Assembly: GCA_001303705.1 (NCBI GenBank)
Contig: LJUI01000008.1
Location: 1 to 54,589, forward strand
Direction: 5' to 3'
From: a candidate division TA06 bacterium SM23_40
Lineage (GTDB): Bacteria > LJUI01 > SM1-40
Length of the DNA stretch: 54,589 nucleotides
Shown here: piece by piece, positions 17,081 to 29,868 of the stretch
Layout: every line of letters begins with the position of its first letter
Numbering within the stretch: position 1 is the stretch's first letter
Program-made: the position numbers and the translations under genes
Notes under the pieces: generated by a model
The model's database searches: none
Told to the model about the DNA's origin: nothing
Seen by the model: the letters and a program-made list of their open reading frames with translations, nothing else

Positions 17081-18082
17081 TCAGTCAGATAGCTCGATCT
17101 TGCGTACTTCGCCCGCAGGAAGCTGTTGTATCATGCCATGATCATCGCGCAGCACGAGACGTCCCCAATCGTCGATGTCGAGTACCTGGCCGAACACTTC
17201 CTGTTTCTCGATCCAGACCGCCACGTGTTCACCGAGAAGAGAGGAACACTCACGGATCCGCGGCAGGAGCGGGGCGAGGCCGCCGCGGCAGAATCGATGA
17301 TAGGCAGTATCGAAATCGTTGAGTACGCCCGCCGCGAGATCTGGTCGGGGAACGGTCCGCCCCAGCTCGGCAAACAGCGAGGTGGCAGTCCCACGGATAG
17401 AGGGATCGAAATCATCGGGCCTCTGGTTGACGTTGATGCCGATGCCGACGACGATGTGCTGTACGCTCTCAGCAGCTCCCTCCATCTCGCTCAGGATTCC
17501 ACAGATCTTTCTCCCGCTGGCGACGATGACATCGTTCGGCCACCTCACCAACACGGGGAGTCCAACAGCACGGATAGCCTGGGTCACCGAGGCGGCGGCA
17601 ACGAGTGTGATGGCCGGCGCACGCTCAGGTGGCACGGCCGGCCTCAAGATGAGCGACATCCAGATCCCCGCGCCCGGCGGCGACTCCCAGCGTCGTCCCA
17701 GGCGGCCCCTGCCTCGCGTCTGGTGATCGGCGATCACGAGGGTACCTTCCGGCGCACCCCGTCTGGCAAGCTCCAGCGCAGCCGCATTCGTCGATCCGAC
17801 GCGGCCATAGCCCACTATTCTCCCACCCACCACCTCTGTGTGGAGCCCGGCCCGTATGTCGGCAGGCAATACCAGTTCCGGGGTCTCCACCATGCGATAC
17901 CCCGATCCCGGCCTCCGCTCGATGTCGTACCCCCTGGACCGCAGTTCGTCCACCATCCGGGCCAGATCGTCGGCCCCGCAATTGAGGGACCGCTCCAGTT
18001 CATCGATCGCGTAGAACGCGCCGCCGCGAAGCACCTGCAGCAGAGCCTCCTCCCTGTCGGATTCCCTTCCTCTCATCTTCAC
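17081..18082 (-). CDS. birA: Bifunctional biotin ligase / putative biotin repressor BirA
   Basis: Attaches biotin to the carrier subunit of acetyl-CoA carboxylase and, with its N-terminal helix-turn-helix, may repress biotin genes. The 333 residues hold a winged-helix domain (about 10-70, ending RRPGSGYRM), then the ligase: YGRVGSTNA-A-ELA, the adenylate loop DHQTRGRGRLGRRW, LVRWPNDVIV--GRKICGIL, and VVGIGINVNQ. The C-terminal SH3-like domain follows. The start is a GTG overlapping the nadC stop (GTGA). No biotin operon is nearby to show the repressor role. Confidence 0.94.
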   Translation of the reverse strand: MKMRGRESDREEALLQVLRGGAFYAIDELERSLNCGADDLARMVDELRSRGYDIERRPGSGYRMVETPELVLPADIRAGLHTEVVGGRIVGYGRVGSTNAAALELARRGAPEGTLVIADHQTRGRGRLGRRWESPPGAGIWMSLILRPAVPPERAPAITLVAAASVTQAIRAVGLPVLVRWPNDVIVASGRKICGILSEMEGAAESVQHIVVGIGINVNQRPDDFDPSIRGTATSLFAELGRTVPRPDLAAGVLNDFDTAYHRFCRGGLAPLLPRIRECSSLLGEHVAVWIEKQEVFGQVLDIDDWGRLVLRDDHGMIQQLPAGEVRKIELSD

Positions 18083-18856
18083 CCGAGGTCCACCTCAAGG
18101 CTGACATCGAGGGCCGGGGCCGAATGCGTCAATGCTCCCACCGAGATGTAATCCACACCAGTCAGGGCGATCTCCCTCACCGTATCGAGGGTCACCCCTC
18201 CCGACGCCTCGACTTCGGCACGACCCCTCGCGAGATCCACGGCTCGCTTCATCGTCCCGATGTCCATATTGTCGAGGAGCAGCCGGTCCGCCCCTGCGGC
18301 GAGCGCCTCCTCCACTTCGGAGAGATCCGTTACCTCTACCTCTATGACGAGGGGTCGCGCCTCAGTGCCGGCCGCGCGCTCTACTGCCTGACGCACCCCT
18401 CCCGCCATCCGGATATGGTTATCCTTGACCAGCACCATATCGAACAGACCCATCCGATGATTGCTACCCCCACCCATCCTGACGGCATACTTCTGGAGCA
18501 TGCGGAGGCCGGGCGCCGTCTTCCGGGTGTCGAGTATGACAGCCCCGGTTCCCTCAATGCGCTCAACGAACTCGGCCGTCAATGTCGCTATGCCGGAGAG
18601 AAGCATCACAAAGTTGAGCGCGGTTCTCTCCGCAGAGAGAATCGGAGCCGCACGTCCCTGAACCCGGGCCAGCACCTGACCCGGCTCGACGCGATCGCCA
18701 TCCCGCGCCTCCAGGACGACGACGGCCTCGGGATCCATCTTGAGGAACGTGGCCTTTGCGACCTCGAGGCCGGCGACAACCCCATGGGCTTTGGCTACGA
18801 CCAGGCCCTCCGCCCTGGAATCTGCGGGAACCACTAATCGACATGTGATGTCACCG

Positions 18857-20905
<2,049 letters not shown>

Positions 20906-21033
20906 GGTATACTCGTTACCGCGTTCGGGTTCTCCATCTCGTACACCGCCGTGCCGGTCGAGATGCATACAGCCCTCGCGCCGTTCCTGACATCATTGAC
21001 CATGAGACAGATGCCCCCCCCGGCATTCGCCCC

Positions 21034-22068
21034 TTATCGAGCGTCCCTTGCCGACTCCGCGCCGTCGCGGAGCTCCCGGAACGTCTCACACAAGATCTGC
21101 CAGACCACCTCCGGGCGGTCACAGGCGAGCGACGACATCGCCGCACACCCCTCGTACCCCCATGCCGCAAGACTCTCAATGCCCATCTCTGAGGCGAGAA
21201 AGGCAGCATCCCGCACCTCGGACTCCCGCCCTCGAGGCACTCTGAACGCCTGGACCCAGATCTGACTCTCTTTCCCGTGCCGGACACAGAGATCCCGGAC
21301 CCGACCTGCCCACTCCCCGACGAACGGCTCCATGTCGCGGCAGAAGTGAAACCAATAGGGATCTGTACCGAAGAGATCGATCGAGCCAAGAGCCGCGATC
21401 CGCTCCCACAGCCCCTGCTGTGGCCACTCGATCTCCTCCCGGCTCTCTGTACCCATATCGACGGGCAACAGACAGATTGCGTTCCCCAGGCCCTGAGAGC
21501 GGGCCTCCATGGCAAGTGCATCGACGAACTCAGTCAACGAGTCGACACGGAACTGCTCAACCTCAGGTGTCAGCGCCCGGGGCATGGGATGGCCAAACCG
21601 CTCGGCGAACCTCCTCTCGCACCGCTCGCAGGAGCAGGCCCAGGGTCCGCCTCGCTTCTGCACAGAATAGAGGTGCGGTTCATCCCAGAAGACAGACTCC
21701 GCGCCGGCAGAGGCGGCAGCGCTGATCCACGAGAAGAGCATATCGCGGAATCGGGTGCTGCCGAGGCAGACGTGTGGAACCGGCGTACCGTCCGAGGTGA
21801 CCTGACGATCTTCTGGATGCTCGGCGAGGAACGAGCTGAACGCCTCCCCCCCGAAGACACGACCAACGCCCCACGGATCGAGATAGACGTCCAGACCGCG
21901 CTTGTGGCTGAGTTCGACGATGCGGTCGATTGTACCCCGATAGTAGAGGAGGTCATTCTCACTGAACGTATGGACAACGAAGGTGCAGCCGGCATCAGCA
22001 ATTCTGTCGAGATCTTCAGCGACGTGCCGGACGTGCCGGACTCCGAAGTAGCTCACACCTACCTTCAC
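21034..22068 (-). CDS. Uncharacterised glycoside-hydrolase-like TIM-barrel protein
   Basis: I do not recognise a named family. The 344 residues alternate strands and helices as in a (beta/alpha)8 barrel: KVGVSYFG start, CTFVVHTF, GLDVYLDPWGVG, AESVFWDEPHLY near residue 137, IDLFGTDPYWF, SQIWVQAFRVP and SLAAWGYEGC. The acidic pair in FWDEPHLY at a strand end is the best candidate active site. The cluster CSCERCERRF resembles the C-x-C-x2-C-x3-F pattern of some hypothetical glycosyl hydrolase families. No signal peptide is seen. The GTG at 22068 has AGGGG eight to nine bases upstream; a GTG at 22170 is the alternative. It sits between mutM and uvrB, but nothing in it suggests DNA repair. Confidence 0.6.
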   Translation of the reverse strand: MKVGVSYFGVRHVRHVAEDLDRIADAGCTFVVHTFSENDLLYYRGTIDRIVELSHKRGLDVYLDPWGVGRVFGGEAFSSFLAEHPEDRQVTSDGTPVPHVCLGSTRFRDMLFSWISAAASAGAESVFWDEPHLYSVQKRGGPWACSCERCERRFAERFGHPMPRALTPEVEQFRVDSLTEFVDALAMEARSQGLGNAICLLPVDMGTESREEIEWPQQGLWERIAALGSIDLFGTDPYWFHFCRDMEPFVGEWAGRVRDLCVRHGKESQIWVQAFRVPRGRESEVRDAAFLASEMGIESLAAWGYEGCAAMSSLACDRPEVVWQILCETFRELRDGAESARDAR

Positions 22069-22194
22069 GCTCTTTTCCCCTGTCGCATTGCCCCCCGGGC
22101 GCGGCTCCGGACGCAGGCCCCTGGCGAGACAAGGGCCGAGCCCAAGCCCTCCCCGGACTGAGGCCCGCACACAGGTCTCGCCGCAGGGGCAGCA

Positions 22195-23007
22195 TCACCG
22201 CTGGCAGCGTGAGCAGTAGAAGGTGCCACGCCCGGCCACCATGATCCGTTTGATCGGCTCTCCGCACGTCGGGCACGGGGCGCCAGCACGATCGTATACC
22301 TCGAACGCCTCCTGGAACCGCCCGACAGAGCCATCCGGCCGCCGGTACGTACGCGTTGAGGCTCCCCCGTGCATGACTCCTTTTCGCAGCACCCGCCTCA
22401 CGGCGCGGTGGAGCCGCCGCGCCTCATCCATGGTGATGGTGTGAGCCCGTCTCGTCGGCCTGATCCCCGCGCAGTGGAGCGCTTCATTGGCGTAGATGTT
22501 CCCCAGCCCGGCCAGGAAGCGCTGGTCCATCAACAGCGGCTTGATCCGCGACCTGCGGCCCCGGAGCAGGCGCCGTAGACGTCTGGCGGTGAACCGAGGA
22601 GCCAGCGGATCCGGACCCAGCGCCTCGATTGCCGGAAGCCGTCGTGCGTCTCTCACGAGATGGAGCGTACCGAGACGGCGCAAGTCGACAAATCGCAATG
22701 TACCCCCGCCGTCAAGCTTGAGCGCGACGCGTTCTCTGGTGGCCGGCTGCTCGCCATCAGGATCGTACACGAGCCGGCCGGTCATCCTGAGGTGAAGGAC
22801 GATCTCGTCCCCCGTGTCGAGCCGGAGAATGAGGTACTTTGCGATCCGGTGAAGATCGACGATCGTTGTCCCCGCGACACGCCTGCAGAACTCGCCGTGC
22901 GCGCCCGGCATCTTGATGGCCGAAGGATCGGCGCAGTCGGCCGAGACGATGCGTCTTCCCGCGAGGAGCGGTTTCAGATCCATCAGGATCGTCTCGACTT
23001 CCGGCAT
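22195..23007 (-). CDS. mutM: Formamidopyrimidine-DNA glycosylase (8-oxoguanine glycosylase/AP lyase)
   Basis: Base-excision repair enzyme removing 8-oxoguanine and ring-opened purines. From the ATG at 23007 the protein is 270 residues beginning PEVETI after Met, so the catalytic Pro2 and Glu3 are in place. Other marks are the RIAKYLILRLD strand with the conserved Lys, HLRMTGRL, the helix-two-turn-helix LMDQRFLAGLGNIYANEALH, and the C-terminal zinc finger CPTCGEPI ... CSRCQR. The frame is open for 97 further codons upstream into pcm, but that segment is arginine-rich shadow sequence. Confidence 0.96.
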   Translation of the reverse strand: MPEVETILMDLKPLLAGRRIVSADCADPSAIKMPGAHGEFCRRVAGTTIVDLHRIAKYLILRLDTGDEIVLHLRMTGRLVYDPDGEQPATRERVALKLDGGGTLRFVDLRRLGTLHLVRDARRLPAIEALGPDPLAPRFTARRLRRLLRGRRSRIKPLLMDQRFLAGLGNIYANEALHCAGIRPTRRAHTITMDEARRLHRAVRRVLRKGVMHGGASTRTYRRPDGSVGRFQEAFEVYDRAGAPCPTCGEPIKRIMVAGRGTFYCSRCQR

Positions 23008-23054
23008 CTCCGGCACCGTCACTATCCTCACACAGAATGCCCGGATCCTCAGCG

Positions 23055-23864
23055 CTACTCGTCTTGCCCGCTCTCTTCCACCTCGCCGGTCATGGGGACG
23101 AATCGAACCGGACAGAGTGCCTTCCCCATCAGCTTCCCCTCTTTCTTCTCGATGAGGGTGAGCATCTGGGTCTTTCCTTTCTGTCCCAGCGGCACAACGA
23201 GCCTGCCTCCCTCTACCAGCTGGTCGGTCAGAGGGCTCGGCACAAAAGAAGGAGCTGCGGTGATGATGATCGCATCGAACGGAGCGTGCTCTTCCCATCC
23301 GGCGTATCCATCGCCCGTCTTCACTGACACATTATCATATCCCAACTCCGACAGCACCAGACGCGCCCGCTCCGCCAGCTCCGGGATGATTTCGATCGTG
23401 TACACTTCTTTCGCCAGCCGAGAGAGCACTGCCGCCTGGTACCCGGAGCCGGTGCCGATCTCCAGCACCCGCTCCTGCCCCTGAAGACCGAGATGCTCGG
23501 TCATCAGGGCAACGATGTAGGGTTGCGATATCGTCTGACCCTCTCCGATAGGGACGGGAAAGTCCCCATATGCGACCGGCCACCTCGATCTGGGGACAAA
23601 GCGATGCCGCGGGATCCGAGTCATGGCATCGAGCACACGTTCATCCGAGATGCCCCGCGCCACGAGCTGAGTCTCGACCATGGCGAGACGCTTCTCGCGG
23701 TACGGATCATCGCCCCCAGGGAGATGTGCCTCGTCTTCGGCTTCAGGAGCCGGGCGACTGGGGGAGCATCCGGCGAGCAGAGCGGCTGACATCAGGCCGA
23801 CACAGAATCTCGAGGCCAGCCGGTTGAGCGCGAGCCGCCTGCTATTCTTTGAGTGGTGCACCAT
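23055..23864 (-). CDS. pcm: Protein-L-isoaspartate O-methyltransferase with a lipoprotein signal peptide
   Basis: Methylates isoaspartyl residues in damaged proteins using S-adenosylmethionine. The catalytic domain is complete: VETQLVARGISDERVLDAM--IPRHRFVP, the GEGQTISQPYIVA substrate loop, SAM motif I VLEIGTGSGYQAAVLSRL, and FDAIIITAAP. In front of it lies a basic, then hydrophobic stretch ending in the lipobox LLAGC, with Cys33 as the predicted lipidated residue, followed by a charged linker. This predicts export and anchoring, unlike the cytosolic enzyme of E. coli. The 269-residue total is longer than usual by this leader. It stands between ligA and mutM. Confidence 0.9.
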   Translation of the reverse strand: MVHHSKNSRRLALNRLASRFCVGLMSAALLAGCSPSRPAPEAEDEAHLPGGDDPYREKRLAMVETQLVARGISDERVLDAMTRIPRHRFVPRSRWPVAYGDFPVPIGEGQTISQPYIVALMTEHLGLQGQERVLEIGTGSGYQAAVLSRLAKEVYTIEIIPELAERARLVLSELGYDNVSVKTGDGYAGWEEHAPFDAIIITAAPSFVPSPLTDQLVEGGRLVVPLGQKGKTQMLTLIEKKEGKLMGKALCPVRFVPMTGEVEESGQDE

Positions 23865-23875
23865 CTGTACCCTCG

Positions 23876-25906
<2,031 letters not shown>

Positions 25907-26045
25907 TCACCTCAAGGAGCTTCGCCCGCTCAGCCTGTTGCCTGCCACAGCCTGCCACATCGGCGCTATCGAGGGCAACCGAACAGGCCGGTCGCCGTAA
26001 TCTCCTCGGCGGCCGGCCCCCTACTAACCTAGGCGTGCTTGGCGA

Positions 26046-27257
26046 CTAGCCACTCTCCTGCGGCTTCTCCGGTCCGGCGCCCTCCTCCGCCGTCTCCTCA
26101 ACCGTCCCTTCTGCAGCCCTCTCTTCGGGTGCCTCCTGCTTTTCCGGAATACCCGCCTCCTCCGGGAGTTCCCGCTCGTCACGACGCTCCAGAAGGTTGC
26201 GATCGTCCTTCTTTTTGTACAGGACGAGGTAGATCAACGTCTCTCCTGCCGAGGCGATCGCCACCCCGTAGGAGACCACGAAGAGCAGTACCACATAGAG
26301 CGCAATGCCGCCCAGCAGAGCAGCGATCTCCCAGCTCCATCCCGGGCTTGCTGCGTAGCGCGTCGGGCCGAAGGCCTCGATCGATCGGGCCACACCGGGC
26401 AGCCACTCAAGCCGCTCGATCGCAGGGCAGTAGGGCAGATACCACATCGCCCTGGCGATGATCGCTTCCGCCTTGTCGGCGGCAAATGGCCACACTGTTA
26501 CCGCCCATGAGAAGAGCCTGAGGGAGCCGATGACGAATGCGCCCAGGACATAGACCGCGACCCACACGATGCCCGCAAGGATAACTTCGTACACCACCAG
26601 CCGCCACGGCTGATCGTTGACGACTGAGAAGAGCTCGAAGATCGAGTCGAAGGTATCGCTCTCCGTCGTGGCAACGATGGCGGGCCCCATGATGAGGGAG
26701 ACGATGAAGATGATGCCGAGATATACTACGAACAGGAAGACCGCGAAGAGTGGAATCGCTGCGAGGGCGGTCAGCCACTCGCCGGCAAAGGGAATCCAGA
26801 GAAATGCCCCCGGGATCAGGCCGCAGAAGATGACGAGAACCGCCATGAAGAGCAGCAACGCGAGTGGCGAGAGGAGGACAACCCGCCAATGCCTCCTCAC
26901 GAAGCGGAGTGCCTCCTGGATTTCGTAGAATTCGTCGCCTCGCAGCTGCTCGAACGTCACCTTTGCCACGGCCGTGTTGGCGAGCAAGTTAGTGATGAGA
27001 AGGAGTAGCGCGCCGACCGCGACCAAGATGACGGAGTACCACGTCAGATCTGCGTACAGGGGAAACGGCCAGAGTCGATAGGACGTCCATATCTCTCCGA
27101 TGTCCCATCCGCTCAAGAGGAATGCGACATACCCGAAAATGGTGTAGAGAACGAGGCCCACGCCGAGCCCTACGAACTGCATCCACATCTTCTTGGGACT
27201 GAAACCCAAGCGACCGGCCCGAAACACATCCTTGAAGTCAAAATGGAGAGTTACCAT
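26046..27257 (-). CDS. Multi-pass membrane protein of unknown function with an acidic C-terminal tail
   Basis: Not recognised. The 403 residues contain about six hydrophobic segments (roughly 28-49, 73-92, 126-153, 161-191, 210-235, 311-343), with a loop of about 75 residues before the last. The N-terminal cytosolic-looking start is HFDFKDVFRAGRLGFSPKKMW. The tail after the last helix begins KKKDDRNLLERR and becomes rich in Glu, Pro and Ala for about 40 residues, probably disordered. No catalytic or transporter motif was seen. The chosen ATG has AAGGAGG 11 bases upstream; an ATG at 27278 overlaps that site. It is separated from HNH upstream by 262 bases in which I see no convincing promoter or terminator. 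Confidence 0.7.
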   Translation of the reverse strand: MVTLHFDFKDVFRAGRLGFSPKKMWMQFVGLGVGLVLYTIFGYVAFLLSGWDIGEIWTSYRLWPFPLYADLTWYSVILVAVGALLLLITNLLANTAVAKVTFEQLRGDEFYEIQEALRFVRRHWRVVLLSPLALLLFMAVLVIFCGLIPGAFLWIPFAGEWLTALAAIPLFAVFLFVVYLGIIFIVSLIMGPAIVATTESDTFDSIFELFSVVNDQPWRLVVYEVILAGIVWVAVYVLGAFVIGSLRLFSWAVTVWPFAADKAEAIIARAMWYLPYCPAIERLEWLPGVARSIEAFGPTRYAASPGWSWEIAALLGGIALYVVLLFVVSYGVAIASAGETLIYLVLYKKKDDRNLLERRDERELPEEAGIPEKQEAPEERAAEGTVEETAEEGAGPEKPQESG

Positions 27258-27519
27258 CTCAAGCGACACCTCCTTCATCGGTTTAGCCGATTGCCCACCG
27301 CCCCCTCGATCCGGACCCCGAGTCCACGGACGGCTCGAGCTGGTTCGACGGGACACCCGGTGTACGGTTCATTGACTACGGCCGTCTCCGGAACTCCTTT
27401 GCCGCCTGTGACACAAATGGGGACTGAACGCTTCTAACCACCTCCTCCTGGCCGCAAACGATCCGCTCCATCTGCAGACGTTCGTGATGGCTGTTGATGG
27501 CAGAGACCCGCGGATGAAT

Positions 27520-28065
27520 CTAGCCAACACCTGCTGAGATAACATCCACGGCCGAGGCATCGCTGAGAAACAGATATTGCCGCCACTTCTGATCCGGTAT
27601 CGTGATGAAGTAGTGGACGAACGCAAAGAAGTGGGGCATTGCAGGACGGCGGATGAGCTTCATCGACGCCTGTTCCGGCGTCCTGTTTCCCTTCTTGTTA
27701 TTGCACTCGACGCACGCACAGACGAGATTCTCCCAGGTATCCTCTCCTCCCATCGTCTTGGGGATGACGTGATCGGTCGTCATCTCCCCGGTCGTCCGCC
27801 CGCAATACTGACAATGATGCCGGTCGCGTCTGATGATATTCTTACGGGAAAGAGGAACCTCACGTCGTGAGGCCTTTATATAGAAGACGAGGCGCACAAC
27901 ACTGGGCAGGGGATAGCTGAGCGCAACCGAGCGCACAAGAAGCCCATCGTACTGCTCCACGATCTCCGCTTTCCCCAGGTAGACGAGGATTATCGCCCGC
28001 CGGGCATTACAGACGCAGAGCGGCTCATAATTCTGATTGAGAACCAGCACGTGTCTCGACAGCAT
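27520..28065 (-). CDS. HNH endonuclease family protein
   Basis: Stand-alone HNH nuclease of the type found as a chromosomal single gene in many phyla. The 181 residues begin VLVLNQNYEPL--CNARRAI, typical of this subfamily. The HNH fold is visible with zinc cysteines CQYCGR (about 86-91), the catalytic stretch MTTDHVIPKTMGGEDTWENLV and a second pair CVECNNKKGNRTPEQA. Cellular role is not established; the context gives no restriction partner or phage gene. AGGAG lies six bases before the ATG. It follows the small anchored protein by nine bases and so shares its promoter. Confidence 0.88.
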   Translation of the reverse strand: MLSRHVLVLNQNYEPLCVCNARRAIILVYLGKAEIVEQYDGLLVRSVALSYPLPSVVRLVFYIKASRREVPLSRKNIIRRDRHHCQYCGRTTGEMTTDHVIPKTMGGEDTWENLVCACVECNNKKGNRTPEQASMKLIRRPAMPHFFAFVHYFITIPDQKWRQYLFLSDASAVDVISAGVG

Positions 28066-28074
28066 CGACTACTC

Positions 28075-28452
28075 CTACTGGAGCGGCTCATTCGCCTCTA
28101 TCCGGAACGTCAGGCGCCGCCTGTATCCGGGCAAGACGAAGTCTTCCTCGTACTTAGCTTTCACCGTTATGTCGATATGAGGGCGGCGGACGATTTTTAT
28201 ATCGTGCGGCTCGAGTGGTATGCCGAGCTCTCGAGCGCTCTCGAGAATCGCGCCCTTGATCTCCGTGTCATCTCGTATGGCTGCGTGCCTGGTCTCGACC
28301 TCGACCTTGTCGCGGAGCCGGTAGTAGTCCAGCCAGAGCGCGCCGTACCTGAACCCGACGAATGCCGCTGCGCAGACGATGGCGATCAAGATGATGGCAG
28401 TGAACTTCCCCATTCCGCGCTGCCGCCATTCATCATTCGATGGCACGCACAT
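28075..28452 (-). CDS. Small single-pass membrane protein, DUF4845-like
   Basis: A 125-residue protein with one membrane helix (about 16-35) and a soluble remainder of some 85 residues. That part has ILESARELGIPLEPHDIKIVRR and a beta-rich end KAKYEEDFVLPGYRRRLTFRIE. This layout resembles small DUF4845-type envelope proteins, but I recognise it only by general pattern. The ATG at 28452 has AAGGAG 11 bases upstream; an ATG 13 codons later has a weaker site. It is the first gene after the promoter at 28555-28584 and precedes the HNH gene. Confidence 0.65.
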   Translation of the reverse strand: MCVPSNDEWRQRGMGKFTAIILIAIVCAAAFVGFRYGALWLDYYRLRDKVEVETRHAAIRDDTEIKGAILESARELGIPLEPHDIKIVRRPHIDITVKAKYEEDFVLPGYRRRLTFRIEANEPLQ

Positions 28453-28554
28453 GAATCGATATTCTCCTTATGAGCTCGTTACTTATCTCCATCTGCGTCG
28501 GATTGCGGAACGGCAAGCGCCATCGAACCTTGCGATGGGGAAAGTACCATACGC

Positions 28555-28584
28555 GATAGTTGCTGTCAAGCGAAAAGTCGTCCT
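28555..28584 (-). promoter_or_regulatory. Putative sigma-70 promoter for the small membrane protein and HNH genes
   Basis: Minus strand TTGACA (perfect -35), 17 bases, then TACTTT as a weak -10, about 100 bases upstream of the first start codon. The -35 is preceded by an A/T run (TTTTCGC). Coordinates cover roughly both boxes. Confidence 0.6.
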
Positions 28585-28612
28585 TCTCGGGGTCAGGCCG
28601 CCATGCACGGCA

Positions 28613-28640
28613 CCGCCACCGAGGAATGTATCGGTGGCGG
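28613..28640 (-). terminator. Strong hairpin after the TPR lipoprotein gene, possible terminator
   Basis: Perfect ten-pair inverted repeat CCGCCACCGA/TCGGTGGCGG with an eight-base loop, about 34 bases past the stop. No U-run follows on the minus strand, so intrinsic termination is uncertain; it may instead stabilise the transcript end. Confidence 0.5.
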
Positions 28641-28673
28641 CATCTATCACTGCCCTCATACCGAGCCATCTGA

Positions 28674-29792
28674 TCAGTACCAGCCCTCTCTCTCCCTGCG
28701 TTCCTTCTCCTTCCTCGCTTCTGCCCGCGCGATAATGTTCCGGGCGAAGCTTCCCCAGGTCGGATCGTCGACGGCCTTCTCGGCCTCCGCTATGGCGGTA
28801 TCATATGCCCCTGTCTCCAGATACCCCTCCCCCAGAAGGCACCGTGCCCCTGGATTCGCCGGATCGAGTTCCAGCACTCTCCGCAGCAACGGACGCGCCT
28901 GAACAAAGCGGTCCATGTCGGTGAGGAGCTTTCCTTCATAAAGGAATCCGATGTAGTCCTCCGGAGCTATCGATTGAACCATCCGATATTCCTCGAGCGC
29001 GTCGTTGTTCCGGCCCTTCCTCTCCAGAATCTTCCCCAGCTTCAGATGGGTCGATATCTGATCTGGCCTGTGAGCAATGAGCCAGCGAAATTCGCGCTCT
29101 GCCTCATCGTCCCGCTCCGCTCCATAGTAGGCATCTCCGAGAACACTGTGAGCGTCGTAGTCAGAAGTGTCGGCGGCGACAACCTGTTCGAGAGCGGAGA
29201 TCGCTTCCTCGAACCGCTCACCCGCTACGAGAAGAGACCCCATTCGATAGTACGCGCTCACGAAGCCGGAATCGCTCTCTATCGCCCGGCGGTACGCATC
29301 GATTGCCTCTTCACTCTTACCCCATTGCTCGTATGCGTACCCAAGGCCGAAGAGGAGTTCCGGATCTCTGGGCAGCACGGCGAGACCCTTTTCGTACTCC
29401 TCGATGGCCTCACTGTACATCGACCGGACGACAAACAGGTACCCCACACCCTGGTACCCCTCGGGCCGGTCGGGATCCAGCTCAATCGCACTTCTGTATG
29501 CCACCTCTGACTCATCGTACGCCCTCAGCTCTGCCTTCGCCTTCCCCAGACCGACGTAGCAGAGGAGACATGCAGGGTCGAGATCGATTGCCTTCTCGAA
29601 GGAGCCCACGGCATCGACATAGAGCCTGTTTCTCAGGTATTCCATTCCGATGTTGTACGCCTTTTCCGCCTCATCCTTTGATGCGGTAGCTGTATCTGCA
29701 GAGATATCCGCCTCCTCGGTAACCACCGCGCACCCGGTGAGCATGAGGCACAGTCCCAGGGACACTAGAAACTGAACGCATTGTCTCTTCAT
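28674..29792 (-). CDS. TPR-repeat lipoprotein
   Basis: Predicted lipoprotein of 372 residues: a short basic start and hydrophobic stretch end in the lipobox LMLTGC, lipidated at Cys21. The rest is a solenoid of about eight tetratricopeptide repeats from residue 43 to 355, each near the pattern A--GLG-AY--WGKSEEAIDAYRRAIE-DP. Such proteins are scaffolds in envelope complexes such as secretion, pilus or cell-wall machineries. No partner is identifiable here, so a specific role would be a guess. It lies downstream of tRNA-Ala and may be co-transcribed with it. Confidence 0.85.
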   Translation of the reverse strand: MKRQCVQFLVSLGLCLMLTGCAVVTEEADISADTATASKDEAEKAYNIGMEYLRNRLYVDAVGSFEKAIDLDPACLLCYVGLGKAKAELRAYDESEVAYRSAIELDPDRPEGYQGVGYLFVVRSMYSEAIEEYEKGLAVLPRDPELLFGLGYAYEQWGKSEEAIDAYRRAIESDSGFVSAYYRMGSLLVAGERFEEAISALEQVVAADTSDYDAHSVLGDAYYGAERDDEAEREFRWLIAHRPDQISTHLKLGKILERKGRNNDALEEYRMVQSIAPEDYIGFLYEGKLLTDMDRFVQARPLLRRVLELDPANPGARCLLGEGYLETGAYDTAIAEAEKAVDDPTWGSFARNIIARAEARKEKERREREGWY

Positions 29793-29847
29793 CGCAGCCT
29801 GTTACTCCCCTTGAAGATTGAACGCCAACAGATGCTGGACAATCATC

Positions 29848-29865
29848 CCTCGTCCACGGACGAGG
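29848..29865 (-). terminator. Hairpin just past the tRNA-Ala 3' end
   Basis: Minus strand CCTCGTC/GACGAGG seven-pair stem with a four-base loop, starting three bases after the encoded CCA. No U-run follows. It may mark the tRNA 3' processing or attenuation point before the TPR gene. Confidence 0.4.
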
Positions 29866-29868
29866 TTA

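Noticed and set aside
18124-18837. Long plus-strand frame opposite nadC
   Set aside because: It mirrors nadC codons, has no ribosome site or recognisable domain, and nadC on the other strand is unambiguous. The same holds for other long plus-strand frames over 21277-22161, 23849-24829 and 36004-36951.
23008-23298. N-terminal extension of mutM by 97 codons
   Set aside because: The active enzyme needs Pro2 directly after the initiator Met; the extension is the arginine-rich shadow of pcm.
25940-25965. Tandem 10-bp repeat (GTGGCAGGC twice) before ligA
   Set aside because: Two short copies in GC-rich DNA, easily by chance, with no promoter context.
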